Source of the DNA: an uncultured Collinsella sp.
GTDB taxonomy: Bacteria > Actinomycetota > Coriobacteriia > Coriobacteriales > Coriobacteriaceae
Direction: 5' to 3'
DNA length: 5,574 bases
Assembly: GCA_902464495.1 (NCBI GenBank)
Contig: CABQJK010000068.1
Coordinates: forward strand, 1 to 5,574
Made by a program: the position numbers and the translations under genes. Positions 1 to 5,505 of this stretch are shown in pieces; position 1 is the stretch's first letter, and each line of letters begins with the position of its first letter. Below the pieces are notes generated by a model. That model worked only from the letters and a program-made list of their open reading frames with translations, did not search any database and was not told the DNA's origin.

Positions 1-134
1 TTGGCGCCCGGGCAGCGCCGGGGACCTTTCTGTATCGATATAGCTTCTGAGCTGGATCGGTGTCGACAACGTCCAGCAAGGTTAACAAGCCAGCGTCGAA
101 TTTCCGGCGTGCTTTAGCTGAAAGAAAAGATGGC
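1..134. other. Left edge, no supportable gene
   Basis: I see no gene here. On the + strand one frame is open from base 1 to a TAG at 115-117 and another from base 3 to a TGA at 48-50. Either could be the last codons of an upstream gene, but the peptides are short and show no recognisable motif. An apparent 90-codon frame starting at 60 runs straight through the inverted repeat 167-302 and has no ribosome binding site, so I do not call it. Confidence 0.4.
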
Positions 135-155
135 ATGCGGAGCTTTGCTCCGCAT
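135..155. repeat. Perfect 9-bp hairpin
   Basis: ATGCGGAGC (135-143) and GCTCCGCAT (147-155) are exact reverse complements around a TTT loop. There is no real T-tract after it on either strand, so it is only a weak candidate for an upstream gene's terminator. It sits 11 bases before the much larger inverted repeat 167-302 and may belong to the same repeat-rich patch. Confidence 0.5.
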
Positions 156-166
156 TTGGGATGGGA

Positions 167-302
167 GCCCCTCGGGAGCGAGCGGGCGTATACAAGGTTT
201 ATCGCGAGTTCCGCACGAGCCGGAGAGCACTTAATGTGCTCTCCGTGCGAGCAGGACTGTAGAGCAGGAAACCTTGTATACGCCCGCTCGCTCCCGAGGG
301 GC
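167..302 (+). repeat. Structured repeat element A, 34-bp perfect arms
   Basis: The outer arms 167-200 and 269-302 are exact reverse complements over 34 bases, enclosing 68 bases. Inside is a second hairpin, GGAGAGCAC (222-230) with GTGCTCTCC (236-244) around the loop TTAAT. The 3' part of the core repeats GAGCAGG twice, 13 bases apart. A second copy on the other strand (4944-5080) shares the arm ends GGTTT/AAACC, the core flanks and the TTAAT loop. Its arm and stem sequences differ but still pair completely. That pattern suggests selection on a folded RNA or extruded DNA, or insertion of a family of hairpin elements. I found no coding capacity and no terminator T-tract. I do not know the family. 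Confidence 0.85.
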
Positions 303-399
303 ATCTCTCATGCAAAAACTTTTGTCGGGTAAAGTCCGAGGTCAGTGGCGTTTTATACCGAGAAATTCAAAAAAGTTGAAAATTCATTACATATTTGCG
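303..399. other. AT-rich region upstream of the cstA promoter
   Basis: This stretch has no gene. From about 361 it becomes A/T-rich, with A-runs and a short TTCAA/TTGAA dyad (366-370 and 376-380). It lies directly upstream of the -35 box and could act as an UP element for RNA polymerase or as a regulator site. That role is inferred from position and composition only. Confidence 0.35.
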
Positions 400-428
400 T
401 TGACTTTAGGTAACTAAAGTTTCATACT
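400..428 (+). promoter_or_regulatory. Sigma70-type promoter of the cstA leader
   Basis: TTGACT (400-405) and CATACT (423-428) are separated by 17 bases, close to the consensus TTGACA-N17-TATAAT. The region upstream is A/T-rich. Transcription should start near 435, giving an untranslated leader of roughly 235 nt before cstA. I found no other good promoter between here and the gene. Only about 35 bases separate the leader terminator from the cstA start, which leaves little room for one. Confidence 0.75.
403..420. promoter_or_regulatory. Candidate operator in the promoter spacer
   Basis: ACTTTAG (403-409) and CTAAAGT (414-420) form a perfect 7-bp dyad around GTAA, covering the end of the -35 box and most of the -35/-10 spacer. 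A dimeric repressor bound here would block RNA polymerase. The regulator is unknown. Confidence 0.45.
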
Positions 429-446
429 CCTTTTCAACCACTGGGG

Positions 447-475
447 GATGTGAACACGCACGGATCGTTCACATC
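447..475. promoter_or_regulatory. 9-bp dyad in the early cstA leader
   Basis: GATGTGAAC (447-455) and GTTCACATC (467-475) are exact reverse complements with an 11-base spacer, starting about 12 bases after the predicted transcription start. It could be a DNA operator or a 5' RNA hairpin. Bases 450-456 (GTGAACA) are also complementary to 501-507 (TGTTCAC), which includes the start codon of the leader peptide. The hairpin and a start-masking pairing would therefore exclude each other. The half-site spacing does not match a standard CRP site. Confidence 0.5.
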
Positions 476-499
476 ATGATTGAAGAGGATTTCTTAGAC

Positions 500-544
500 A
501 TGTTCACGCATCAGCTAAACATTATCAGCGTAGTAATTATCTGA
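500..544 (+). CDS. Leader peptide of the cstA attenuator
   Basis: This short frame encodes MFTHQLNIISVVII and stops at TGA 542-544. A GAAGAGGA sequence (482-489) lies 10 bases before the ATG and can serve as ribosome binding site. In-frame ATG 476 would give a 22-residue version starting MIEEDFLD, but it has no ribosome binding site. Seven of the last nine residues are Leu, Ile or Val, resembling the leader peptides of branched-chain amino acid operons, whose translation is slowed when those charged tRNAs are scarce. The frame lies between the promoter and a terminator and overlaps self-complementary RNA segments, as expected of an attenuator. The peptide probably has no function of its own. 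The reading is inferred; a 14-codon frame can occur by chance, but the codon content and position argue against that. Confidence 0.55.
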   Translation: MFTHQLNIISVVII

Positions 545-592
545 TGCGGGTTAGCACATACAGCTAGCCCGTACGATAACGGGCGGCTGATG
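507..592 (+). promoter_or_regulatory. Alternative RNA pairings of the cstA leader
   Basis: Several mutually exclusive stems can be drawn. CGCATCAG (507-514) pairs perfectly with CTGATGCG (541-548). GCGGGTTAGC (546-555) pairs with GCTAGCCCGT (563-572) over 10 positions with two G-U pairs. CAGC and GCCCGT (561-564, 567-572) pair with ACGGGC and GCTG (578-583, 585-588). Bases 509-516 can also pair with 585-592. The first strand lies within the leader peptide codons and the second overlaps its stop codon, so ribosome position would decide which stem forms. I could not find a convincing antiterminator that breaks the downstream terminator stem. The nearest is 544-552 with 621-629, which has one mismatch and two G-U pairs. 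Confidence 0.5.
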
Positions 593-595
593 AAG

Positions 596-634
596 ATGAG
601 GGCCGTCGAGCGCAACCGACGGCCCTCATTTTTT
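596..634 (+). terminator. Intrinsic terminator inside the cstA leader
   Basis: A perfect 13-bp stem pairs 596-608 (ATGAGGGCCGTCG) with 617-629 (CGACGGCCCTCAT) around an 8-base loop, followed by a run of six T's (629-634). It lies between the only good promoter and cstA, with no gene before it except the short leader peptide. It is therefore best read as a transcription attenuator controlling read-through into cstA. Confidence 0.85.
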
Positions 635-654
635 ATGTCTAGGAAGTTCTTTTT

Positions 655-662
655 AGAGGAGG
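655..662 (+). promoter_or_regulatory. Strong ribosome binding site of cstA
   Basis: AGAGGAGG lies 7 bases upstream of the ATG at 670 and is a near-perfect Shine-Dalgarno sequence. It fixes the cstA start and suggests that control is exerted on transcription rather than by weak translation. Confidence 0.9.
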
Positions 663-669
663 AAATGTA

Positions 670-2559
670 ATGAACGGAGTTTTGCTCATGGTTGTGGCCG
701 CGGCGGTGCTCGCCTGTGGCTATCTGGGCTACGGCCGCTGGCTGGCCAACAAGTGGGGCGTTGACAAAGAGGCCCTCACGCCGGCCAAGCGCATGAAGGA
801 CGGCAAGAGCTTCTCGCCCGTCTCCGCCTTCACCGCGTTCTCGCACCAGTTCAGCTCGATCTGCGGTGCTGGCCCTGTCACGGGTACGATCGTCGCCATG
901 GCCTTTGGCTGGCTGCCCGTCGTGCTCTGGGTCCTCGTCGGCGGCATCTTCTTTGGCGCCGTCCACGACTTTGGTGCTCTGTACGCTTCGATGAAGAACA
1001 ACGGCAAGTCGCTCGCTCAGCTCATCGAAAAGTACATCGGCAAGACCGGCCGTCGCCTGTTCCTGCTGTTCTGCTGGCTGTTCTGCATCATCGTCATCGC
1101 CGCTTTCACCGACATGGTCTGCAAGACGTTCATGTTCACCCCGGTCGTTGACGCTTCTGGCGCTGCCACCGGTGCTATCGACTTCACCAAGTCCTATGCC
1201 GCCGGCTGCGCTGGTACCATCTCCATCCTGTTCACCTTCGTCGCTATCGCCTTTGGTTGGGCCCAGAAGAAGTTCAACCTCACCGGCGCTGCCGAGTTCG
1301 TCACCGGCGTGGTGCTCATGGTTCTCATGTTTGCCGTCGGCATGCAGTTCCCGGTCTACCTGGACAAGTTCCAGTGGTTCGCCGTTGTCATGGTCTACCT
1401 GGTCTTTGCTGGCGCCATGCCCATCCAGATGCTCAAGACCCCTCGCGACTACCTCACTTCCATCATGATGATCGTCATGATCGCCTGCGCTGTCCTCGGT
1501 ATCGTCGTCCTGGGCGTCAACGGCCAGGCCACCATCACCGCTCCGGCCTTTACCGGCTTCTCCAGCGCTTCTGGCATGATGTTCCCGGTCCTGTTTGTTT
1601 CCGTTGCCTGCGGTGCCCTCTCCGGCTTCCACAGCCTCGTTTCTTCTGGTACCTCCTCCAAGCAGGTCGAGAAGGAGCAGGACGCCGTCAAGGTCGGTTA
1701 TGGCGCCATGATCGTCGAGTCCTTCGTCGGCATCCTTGCCATCATCGTCGCCGGCATCATGTTCTCCGACATGAACACCGCCGGTACCGGCGCCCTCAAC
1801 GCCGGCGTCGCTTCCACCCCGTTCCAGATCTTCGCCGCTGGCATCTCCCGCGGTATGCAGGCCTTCGGTGTTGACGGCACGCTCGCTACCGTCTTCATGA
1901 CCATGAATGTCTCCGCTCTGGCCCTGACCTCGCTCGATGCCGTCGCCCGCATCGCCCGCACCTCGTTCTCCGAGTTCTTTGCCCAGACCAACGACGCCCT
2001 GGCCATCGAGTCCAAGGCCGGCTACATGAAGGTTCTCGGCAACCCCTGGTTCGCCACGGTCGTCACCCTGCTTCCCGGTCTCGCCCTCGCCTTTGGCGGC
2101 TATGCCAACATCTGGCCGCTCTTTGGTGCTTCCAACCAGCTGCTCGGCGGCATGACCATGATCACCCTCGCCGTGTTCTGCAAGTGCACCGGCCGCAAGG
2201 GCTGGATGCTCTACGTGCCCGTCGCCTTCCTGCTCTGCTGCACCTTCACCTCGCTGGTCCAGAGCGCCATGGGCTGCATGACCGCTGTCCAGGCTTACGG
2301 CTTCTTCGGCACCATCCCGGCTACCGCCACCACGGCCGCCGTCTCCGTCGCCGCCACCAAGGGCCTGCAGCTCGTTTTCGCCGTCCTGCTGATGGTCCTG
2401 GGCCTCATCGTCGCCGTCAACTGTCTCAAGGAGTTCTTCGGCAAGGAGGCCGGCTCCATGCCCGACGAGGAGCCCGAGTGGTCCGAGATGGGCAAGGCCG
2501 AGTACGGTCGCGCCGCTGCCGCTGAGGCTCCTGCCGACGCCGAGGCCGCCAAGGCCTAG
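670..2559 (+). CDS. cstA: CstA-family peptide/pyruvate transporter
   Basis: This 629-residue integral membrane protein belongs to the carbon starvation protein A family, whose members import peptides or pyruvate (E. coli CstA and BtsT). Hydrophobic segments run through most of the chain. Recognisable family motifs are FSHQFSSICGAGP (57-69), VHDFGALYASMK starting at 98, PRDYL (258-262), GALSGFHSLVSSGTSSK (315-331) and NQLLGG (489-494). The C-terminal tail of about 35 residues is hydrophilic, Ala/Glu-rich and probably cytoplasmic. The start is fixed by a strong ribosome binding site. Codon choice is very biased towards C-ending codons, which suggests high expression. The gene has its own promoter, an attenuated leader and a terminator, so it is probably transcribed alone. 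The family is clear; whether the substrate is peptides, pyruvate or both cannot be told from sequence. The leader suggests control by amino acid supply, which would fit peptide uptake. Confidence 0.95.
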   Translation: MNGVLLMVVAAAVLACGYLGYGRWLANKWGVDKEALTPAKRMKDGKSFSPVSAFTAFSHQFSSICGAGPVTGTIVAMAFGWLPVVLWVLVGGIFFGAVHDFGALYASMKNNGKSLAQLIEKYIGKTGRRLFLLFCWLFCIIVIAAFTDMVCKTFMFTPVVDASGAATGAIDFTKSYAAGCAGTISILFTFVAIAFGWAQKKFNLTGAAEFVTGVVLMVLMFAVGMQFPVYLDKFQWFAVVMVYLVFAGAMPIQMLKTPRDYLTSIMMIVMIACAVLGIVVLGVNGQATITAPAFTGFSSASGMMFPVLFVSVACGALSGFHSLVSSGTSSKQVEKEQDAVKVGYGAMIVESFVGILAIIVAGIMFSDMNTAGTGALNAGVASTPFQIFAAGISRGMQAFGVDGTLATVFMTMNVSALALTSLDAVARIARTSFSEFFAQTNDALAIESKAGYMKVLGNPWFATVVTLLPGLALAFGGYANIWPLFGASNQLLGGMTMITLAVFCKCTGRKGWMLYVPVAFLLCCTFTSLVQSAMGCMTAVQAYGFFGTIPATATTAAVSVAATKGLQLVFAVLLMVLGLIVAVNCLKEFFGKEAGSMPDEEPEWSEMGKAEYGRAAAAEAPADAEAAKA

Positions 2560-2600
2560 TCGGTCGGACGGGTTGAATCTCCCATCTATTTGACTCGGAA

Positions 2601-2637
2601 AGACCGGGTCCGCAATCAAGCGGACCCGGTCTTTTTT
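2601..2637 (+). terminator. Terminator of cstA
   Basis: A perfect 13-bp stem pairs 2601-2613 (AGACCGGGTCCGC) with 2620-2632 (GCGGACCCGGTCT) around AATCAA, followed by six T's (2632-2637). It ends the cstA transcript about 40 bases after the stop codon and separates it from the next gene. Confidence 0.95.
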
Positions 2638-2642
2638 CTTGT

Positions 2643-2669
2643 GAGAACAGGTGGTGCAAGGGCGTTCTC
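2643..2669. promoter_or_regulatory. Short dyad upstream of the TOPRIM gene
   Basis: GAGAAC (2643-2648) and GTTCTC (2664-2669) are exact reverse complements separated by 15 bases, just after the cstA terminator and upstream of the candidate -35 box. It could be a regulator site; with 6-bp half-sites it could also be chance. Confidence 0.25.
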
Positions 2670-2678
2670 GCAGATGTT

Positions 2679-2708
2679 TTGCGTGGATAGGCTCGTGCGT
2701 TGTACCAT
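2679..2708 (+). promoter_or_regulatory. Weak candidate promoter of the TOPRIM gene
   Basis: TTGCGT (2679-2684) and TACCAT (2703-2708) are 18 bases apart, a weak match to sigma70 consensus. Since cstA ends in a strong terminator, the next gene needs its own promoter in this roughly 100-base gap, and this is the best I can see. Confidence 0.4.
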
Positions 2709-2731
2709 ATGGACGTATATGTGTGCATATG
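2706..2731. promoter_or_regulatory. Paired CATATG sites, candidate operator
   Basis: Two CATATG palindromes (2706-2711 and 2726-2731) lie 20 bp apart, about two helical turns, between the candidate -10 box and the start codon. The whole 26-bp stretch is an imperfect dyad. A DNA-binding protein could sit here, conceivably the product of the gene itself, which begins with a winged-helix-like domain. This is inference only. Confidence 0.3.
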
Positions 2732-2742
2732 AAAGGGGCCCC

Positions 2743-4935
2743 GTGGCCAAGACGGTATATTCCGATAATCAAAACAATGTCGATGCTCTGGCTGAGCGTC
2801 TGAGCAGCCAGACGTCGCTTTCTGCCGAGCGCGCCAAGCTGGTTGCCTACGACCTGCTCTGCCGCAAGGCGCTCAAGATTAAGTCGAGCGCGCTGGCGCA
2901 GATTTTCCGCTCCGTCGATAAGGAATGCGACACCAAGGCGATGCGCGATGAGCTTATCGCGGCAAATATCGTGACCAAGATCGAGGGCAGCGGCATTAAC
3001 GGGCGCCCGGCGTTCTATACCATCAATGTCGAGATCCGCGATGCCCAGGAGCAGCCTGCCGAGTCCGTCGAAGATTTTGTCGTCGAGGATTCCGCTGACG
3101 TGCCTGCTGTGGAAGAAGTTGCTCCGCGTGAGCATGTTGATACCGATGAGTTGCTCGATGAGAACGTCGTGCGTGCCTTTACGGCCAAGGCAGGACGCGG
3201 CGGTTTTGGCGGGGGTGGCAAGCGCGATGCGCAGCGTCGCGCCCAGCAGGAGCGCTTCCGTCGCGCCGTTGCTCAAAAGGGTGAGACGGATGCCGAGGCT
3301 GTTGAGAACGAGGTTGCTGCCGAGTCGCAGAGGCCCGCGAAGGAGCAAAAGCCCGTGGAGGCCCAGGAGCCCCAGCGTCGCCGTGGTGCCCACTTTAAGG
3401 CTGCGCAGCAGGATGTCGCGCATGAGGTTGAAGAGCCTTCCGAGGCTGCAGACGATGTTGAGGAGTCTGCCAAGAAGGCTCCGGGTTCATGCCGTCCCGG
3501 GCGTGGTTTTGCGAGGCGCGCGTATCCCGTAAGGCGTCAGGAGAAGGGCGAGCCGGCTCCGACCGCTCAGGCCGAGAAGGCAGAACAAACCGAGAAAACC
3601 GTTGAGCCGGCGGCTCGCGAGCAGCAACCTTCCGAGTCGCAGCCTGCGGCTGACACTGAGGTCAAAGCTCAACAGACCGCTGATAAGCAGGCGGGGGAGA
3701 GCGCCTCAGGCAAGCCCCGCCGTCGTCGTCACCGCGGCGGTCGTGGCTCAAATGCCGAGGCCGCGGCCGAGAAGACAGCGACACAAAACGGAGATGAGAA
3801 GGCCGAGACTCCGGTGGATCAGGTCAAGCGCCAGCCGGCGAAGGAGGCCAAGTCCGATCGTCCGCAAAAGCGCTCGTCTGCGCCCAAGCAGGAACGTAAT
3901 ACCCGGGCAGATTCCAAGCGTAAGCCTCATGCACAGGCTGAGCCTGCCGCGGCTGATAGTGCTACCCAGCAGCCCGAGTCGGCCGTCCACGGCGAGGTAT
4001 CGGCGTTTGCCCTTGCCCGCGTTTTAGGCAGGCAGCTGCTCAAAGTTGTCCCTACGCCTACGGCGCTCTCTAAGATCAAGGAGCAGCAGACTCAAATTGT
4101 TAAGGTCGAGGGCAAGGACGGCAAAAAGGCGCCGCAGCGCACTCAGCACAACGAGATGTCCAACCGCAAGATTGCCGAGGAAATCGCAATCATCCAGGCT
4201 TGGATCGAGCAAAACCGAGGTGCCGATACGCCGGTTGCCTCGCGCCGCCAGCGTGCCTACCAGATTTTTAACGACGAGAAGGCTTTTGACGGCAAGCACG
4301 GCGAGCGCCTAATTCGGCGTATGACCGAAAAGGGCATCAGCATGCAGGCGATCAAGGTCGCCCCCAACCGCCCCGTGCACTTTACGGGTTTCTTTACGCT
4401 GGGCGCCGATAAGCCGTTCATTATGGTCGAGAACCTGGACACCTACGACGAGATCGTCAGGCTGCTGCGTGGCCGCAAGCACGCCAAGCTCTTTGGCATC
4501 AAGGTGGGCGGCGTGATTTTTGGCGGCGGATGCAAGGCGAGCGTCTCGCATGCCCTGGACGATTATCTGGCCGAGATCGGCTATCGCTTTAACTACGTCT
4601 ACTACGTGGGCGATATCGACCGCGAGGGCGCGCGCATCGTCGAGCAGGCTCGCAATGCCAATGTGGTTGAGATTCGCCTGCATGCCGGTATGTACCGCGC
4701 CATGCTCGCCGAGCATAAGCGTCGCGTGAAGGCCGGCGGCGAGTGCGAGCCCGCGGCTGCCAACCAGGGCGTGCCGCAGAATCTGGCGGCGACGATCAAG
4801 GATCTGCCCATGGTCACGCGCGTGCAGTTCCGCAATGTGCTGCGCGAGGGCGGGCGCATTCCGCAGGAGATTCTGATGACCGCCGACTATCGGGATGGCG
4901 ACTCGGGAAGCTTCGACCGCATGCTGAACAACTAA
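2743..4935 (+). CDS. Orphan TOPRIM protein, JetD-like C-terminus
   Basis: I do not recognise this 730-residue protein by name. Residues 1-100 are compact and helical, ending in a wing-like GINGRPAFYTINV, and resemble a winged-helix DNA-binding domain. Residues about 101-415 are low-complexity Ala/Glu/Lys/Gln/Arg-rich sequence, including AGRGGFGGGG (150-159) and a basic RRRRHRGGRG-type patch near 324-336; this part is probably disordered. From about 415 the chain is globular again. VENLDTY (Glu563), a GGG turn (594-596) and GDIDREG (Asp624, Asp626) form the acidic Glu...Asp-x-Asp pattern of a TOPRIM domain. The preceding IFNDEKAFDG stretch and the order of motifs resemble JetD, the Wadjet nuclease (DUF2220/DUF2399). 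TOPRIM domains bind Mg2+ and cut or join nucleic acids; nuclease activity here is inferred. I chose GTG 2743, preceded by AAAGGGG (2732-2738), over ATG 2719, which lacks a ribosome binding site, and over ATG 2590, which lies before the cstA terminator. Confidence 0.8.
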   Translation: MAKTVYSDNQNNVDALAERLSSQTSLSAERAKLVAYDLLCRKALKIKSSALAQIFRSVDKECDTKAMRDELIAANIVTKIEGSGINGRPAFYTINVEIRDAQEQPAESVEDFVVEDSADVPAVEEVAPREHVDTDELLDENVVRAFTAKAGRGGFGGGGKRDAQRRAQQERFRRAVAQKGETDAEAVENEVAAESQRPAKEQKPVEAQEPQRRRGAHFKAAQQDVAHEVEEPSEAADDVEESAKKAPGSCRPGRGFARRAYPVRRQEKGEPAPTAQAEKAEQTEKTVEPAAREQQPSESQPAADTEVKAQQTADKQAGESASGKPRRRRHRGGRGSNAEAAAEKTATQNGDEKAETPVDQVKRQPAKEAKSDRPQKRSSAPKQERNTRADSKRKPHAQAEPAAADSATQQPESAVHGEVSAFALARVLGRQLLKVVPTPTALSKIKEQQTQIVKVEGKDGKKAPQRTQHNEMSNRKIAEEIAIIQAWIEQNRGADTPVASRRQRAYQIFNDEKAFDGKHGERLIRRMTEKGISMQAIKVAPNRPVHFTGFFTLGADKPFIMVENLDTYDEIVRLLRGRKHAKLFGIKVGGVIFGGGCKASVSHALDDYLAEIGYRFNYVYYVGDIDREGARIVEQARNANVVEIRLHAGMYRAMLAEHKRRVKAGGECEPAAANQGVPQNLAATIKDLPMVTRVQFRNVLREGGRIPQEILMTADYRDGDSGSFDRMLNN

Positions 4936-4943
4936 ATTCCGCC

Positions 4944-5080
4944 GGCCCCGGGAGAGCGGGGACACCGGCTTAGGTTTCCTGCTCTACAGTCCTGCTCACG
5001 ACGGAGGCCACATTAAGTGGCCTCCTGTTCGTGCGGAACTCGCGATAAACCTAAGCCGGTGTCCCCGCTCTCCCGGGGCC
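4944..5080 (-). repeat. Structured repeat element B, inverted copy of A
   Basis: Arms 4944-4977 and 5047-5080 are exact reverse complements over 34 bases, enclosing 69 bases. Read on the minus strand, the core matches element A (167-302). The first 23 bases from GGTTT and the last 25 bases to AAACC are identical, and the inner hairpin keeps its TTAAT loop. Its stem is GGAGGCCAC/GTGGCCTCC instead of GGAGAGCAC/GTGCTCTCC, so both changed positions are compensated. The outer arms also differ in sequence from those of A but remain fully paired. It starts 9 bases after the TOPRIM gene's stop codon and may end or protect that mRNA, although no T-tract follows. Confidence 0.85.
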
Positions 5081-5183
5081 TGTCGTGGCTTGGCCGTTGC
5101 ATGCGGCTCGCTTTTCGGAACGGGGCTGACGGACACGTTTCGAAATCTACCACCGTCGCTGTACAGGGTGTCTATAAAGAGCC
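5081..5183. other. Intergenic stretch between two repeats
   Basis: I see no gene here. Frames on both strands that cross it are short, start inside or run into the neighbouring repeats, and lack ribosome binding sites. A TTTCGAAA palindrome is the only local structure I noticed. Confidence 0.5.
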
Positions 5184-5413
5184 GTGGCCAAAAAACGGCA
5201 AATATGAGTACTGATACTCTTTTAGTAGCAGTAATTTTGACCACATTTAAGGTGATTTGACGTGTCGATCGAGCAGATAAGCTGCCGTATCTCCTCAAGT
5301 GTTCATTAAAGGAAGACCTTGATGCGAATAAATCTCATTAAGATCTTCTTTTATTAACGAAAATAATGTAGCTACAACGGTAACAGTACTCATATTTGCC
5401 GTTTTTTGGCCAC
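5184..5413. mobile_element. MITE-like element with 30-bp perfect inverted ends
   Basis: The ends 5184-5213 and 5384-5413 are exact reverse complements over 30 bases, beginning GTGGCCAAAAAACGGC. Just inside, 5214-5239 and 5358-5383 still match as inverted repeats at about 17 of 26 positions, so the original ends were longer. The interior is A/T-rich compared with the genes and has no convincing coding frame. The size (230 bp), the ends and the lack of a gene fit a miniature inverted-repeat element moved by a transposase elsewhere. I could not find a target-site duplication beside the ends, so the exact borders are uncertain. A large regulatory hairpin is the alternative. Confidence 0.65.
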
Positions 5414-5446
5414 AGTCCTTCGGAGGGTCCTCGAAAATAGTCCCGA

Positions 5447-5505
5447 GCCGGCACTTGGGGACGTTCCTATAATGCCGGCACTTAGGAGCGTCCCCAAGTG
5501 CCGAC
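5447..5505. repeat. REP-like hairpin with GGCACTTGGGGACG arms
   Basis: Arms 5447-5468 and 5484-5505 are reverse complements at 20 of 22 positions; the two exceptions would be G-U pairs in RNA. The 15-base loop contains another copy of GCCGGCACTT (5474-5483), also present at 5447-5456. Short palindromes carrying GGGACGTTCC-type sequence are, from memory, often linked to REP-associated tyrosine transposases. No such gene is visible in this window. Confidence 0.6.

Noticed and set aside
167..302. CRISPR array or tRNA gene in the repeat region
   Set aside because: There are no regularly spaced direct repeats with unique spacers, and the fold is a long hairpin, not a cloverleaf.
60..332. A 90-codon plus-strand frame near the left edge
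   Set aside because: It reads through the whole inverted repeat 167-302; the same peptide fragment (RFIASSAR) reappears on the minus strand of element B, so it is translated repeat sequence. No ribosome binding site.
435..640. A known riboswitch or T-box in the cstA leader
   Set aside because: I found no T-box sequence such as AGGGTGGNACCGCG and no recognisable c-di-GMP or c-di-AMP riboswitch core; the leader peptide model explains more.
2590..2742. Upstream extension of the TOPRIM gene to ATG 2590
   Set aside because: The extension would contain the cstA terminator hairpin and its T-tract; GTG 2743 has a proper ribosome binding site.
511..3423. A 970-codon minus-strand open frame covering cstA and part of the next gene
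   Set aside because: It is a shadow of the strong codon bias of cstA, has Gly/Asp/His-rich low-complexity sequence, lies antisense to two clear genes and crosses two terminators.
4996..5298. A 100-codon minus-strand frame after the TOPRIM gene
   Set aside because: It spans half of element B and the left end of the MITE-like element and has no recognisable protein features.
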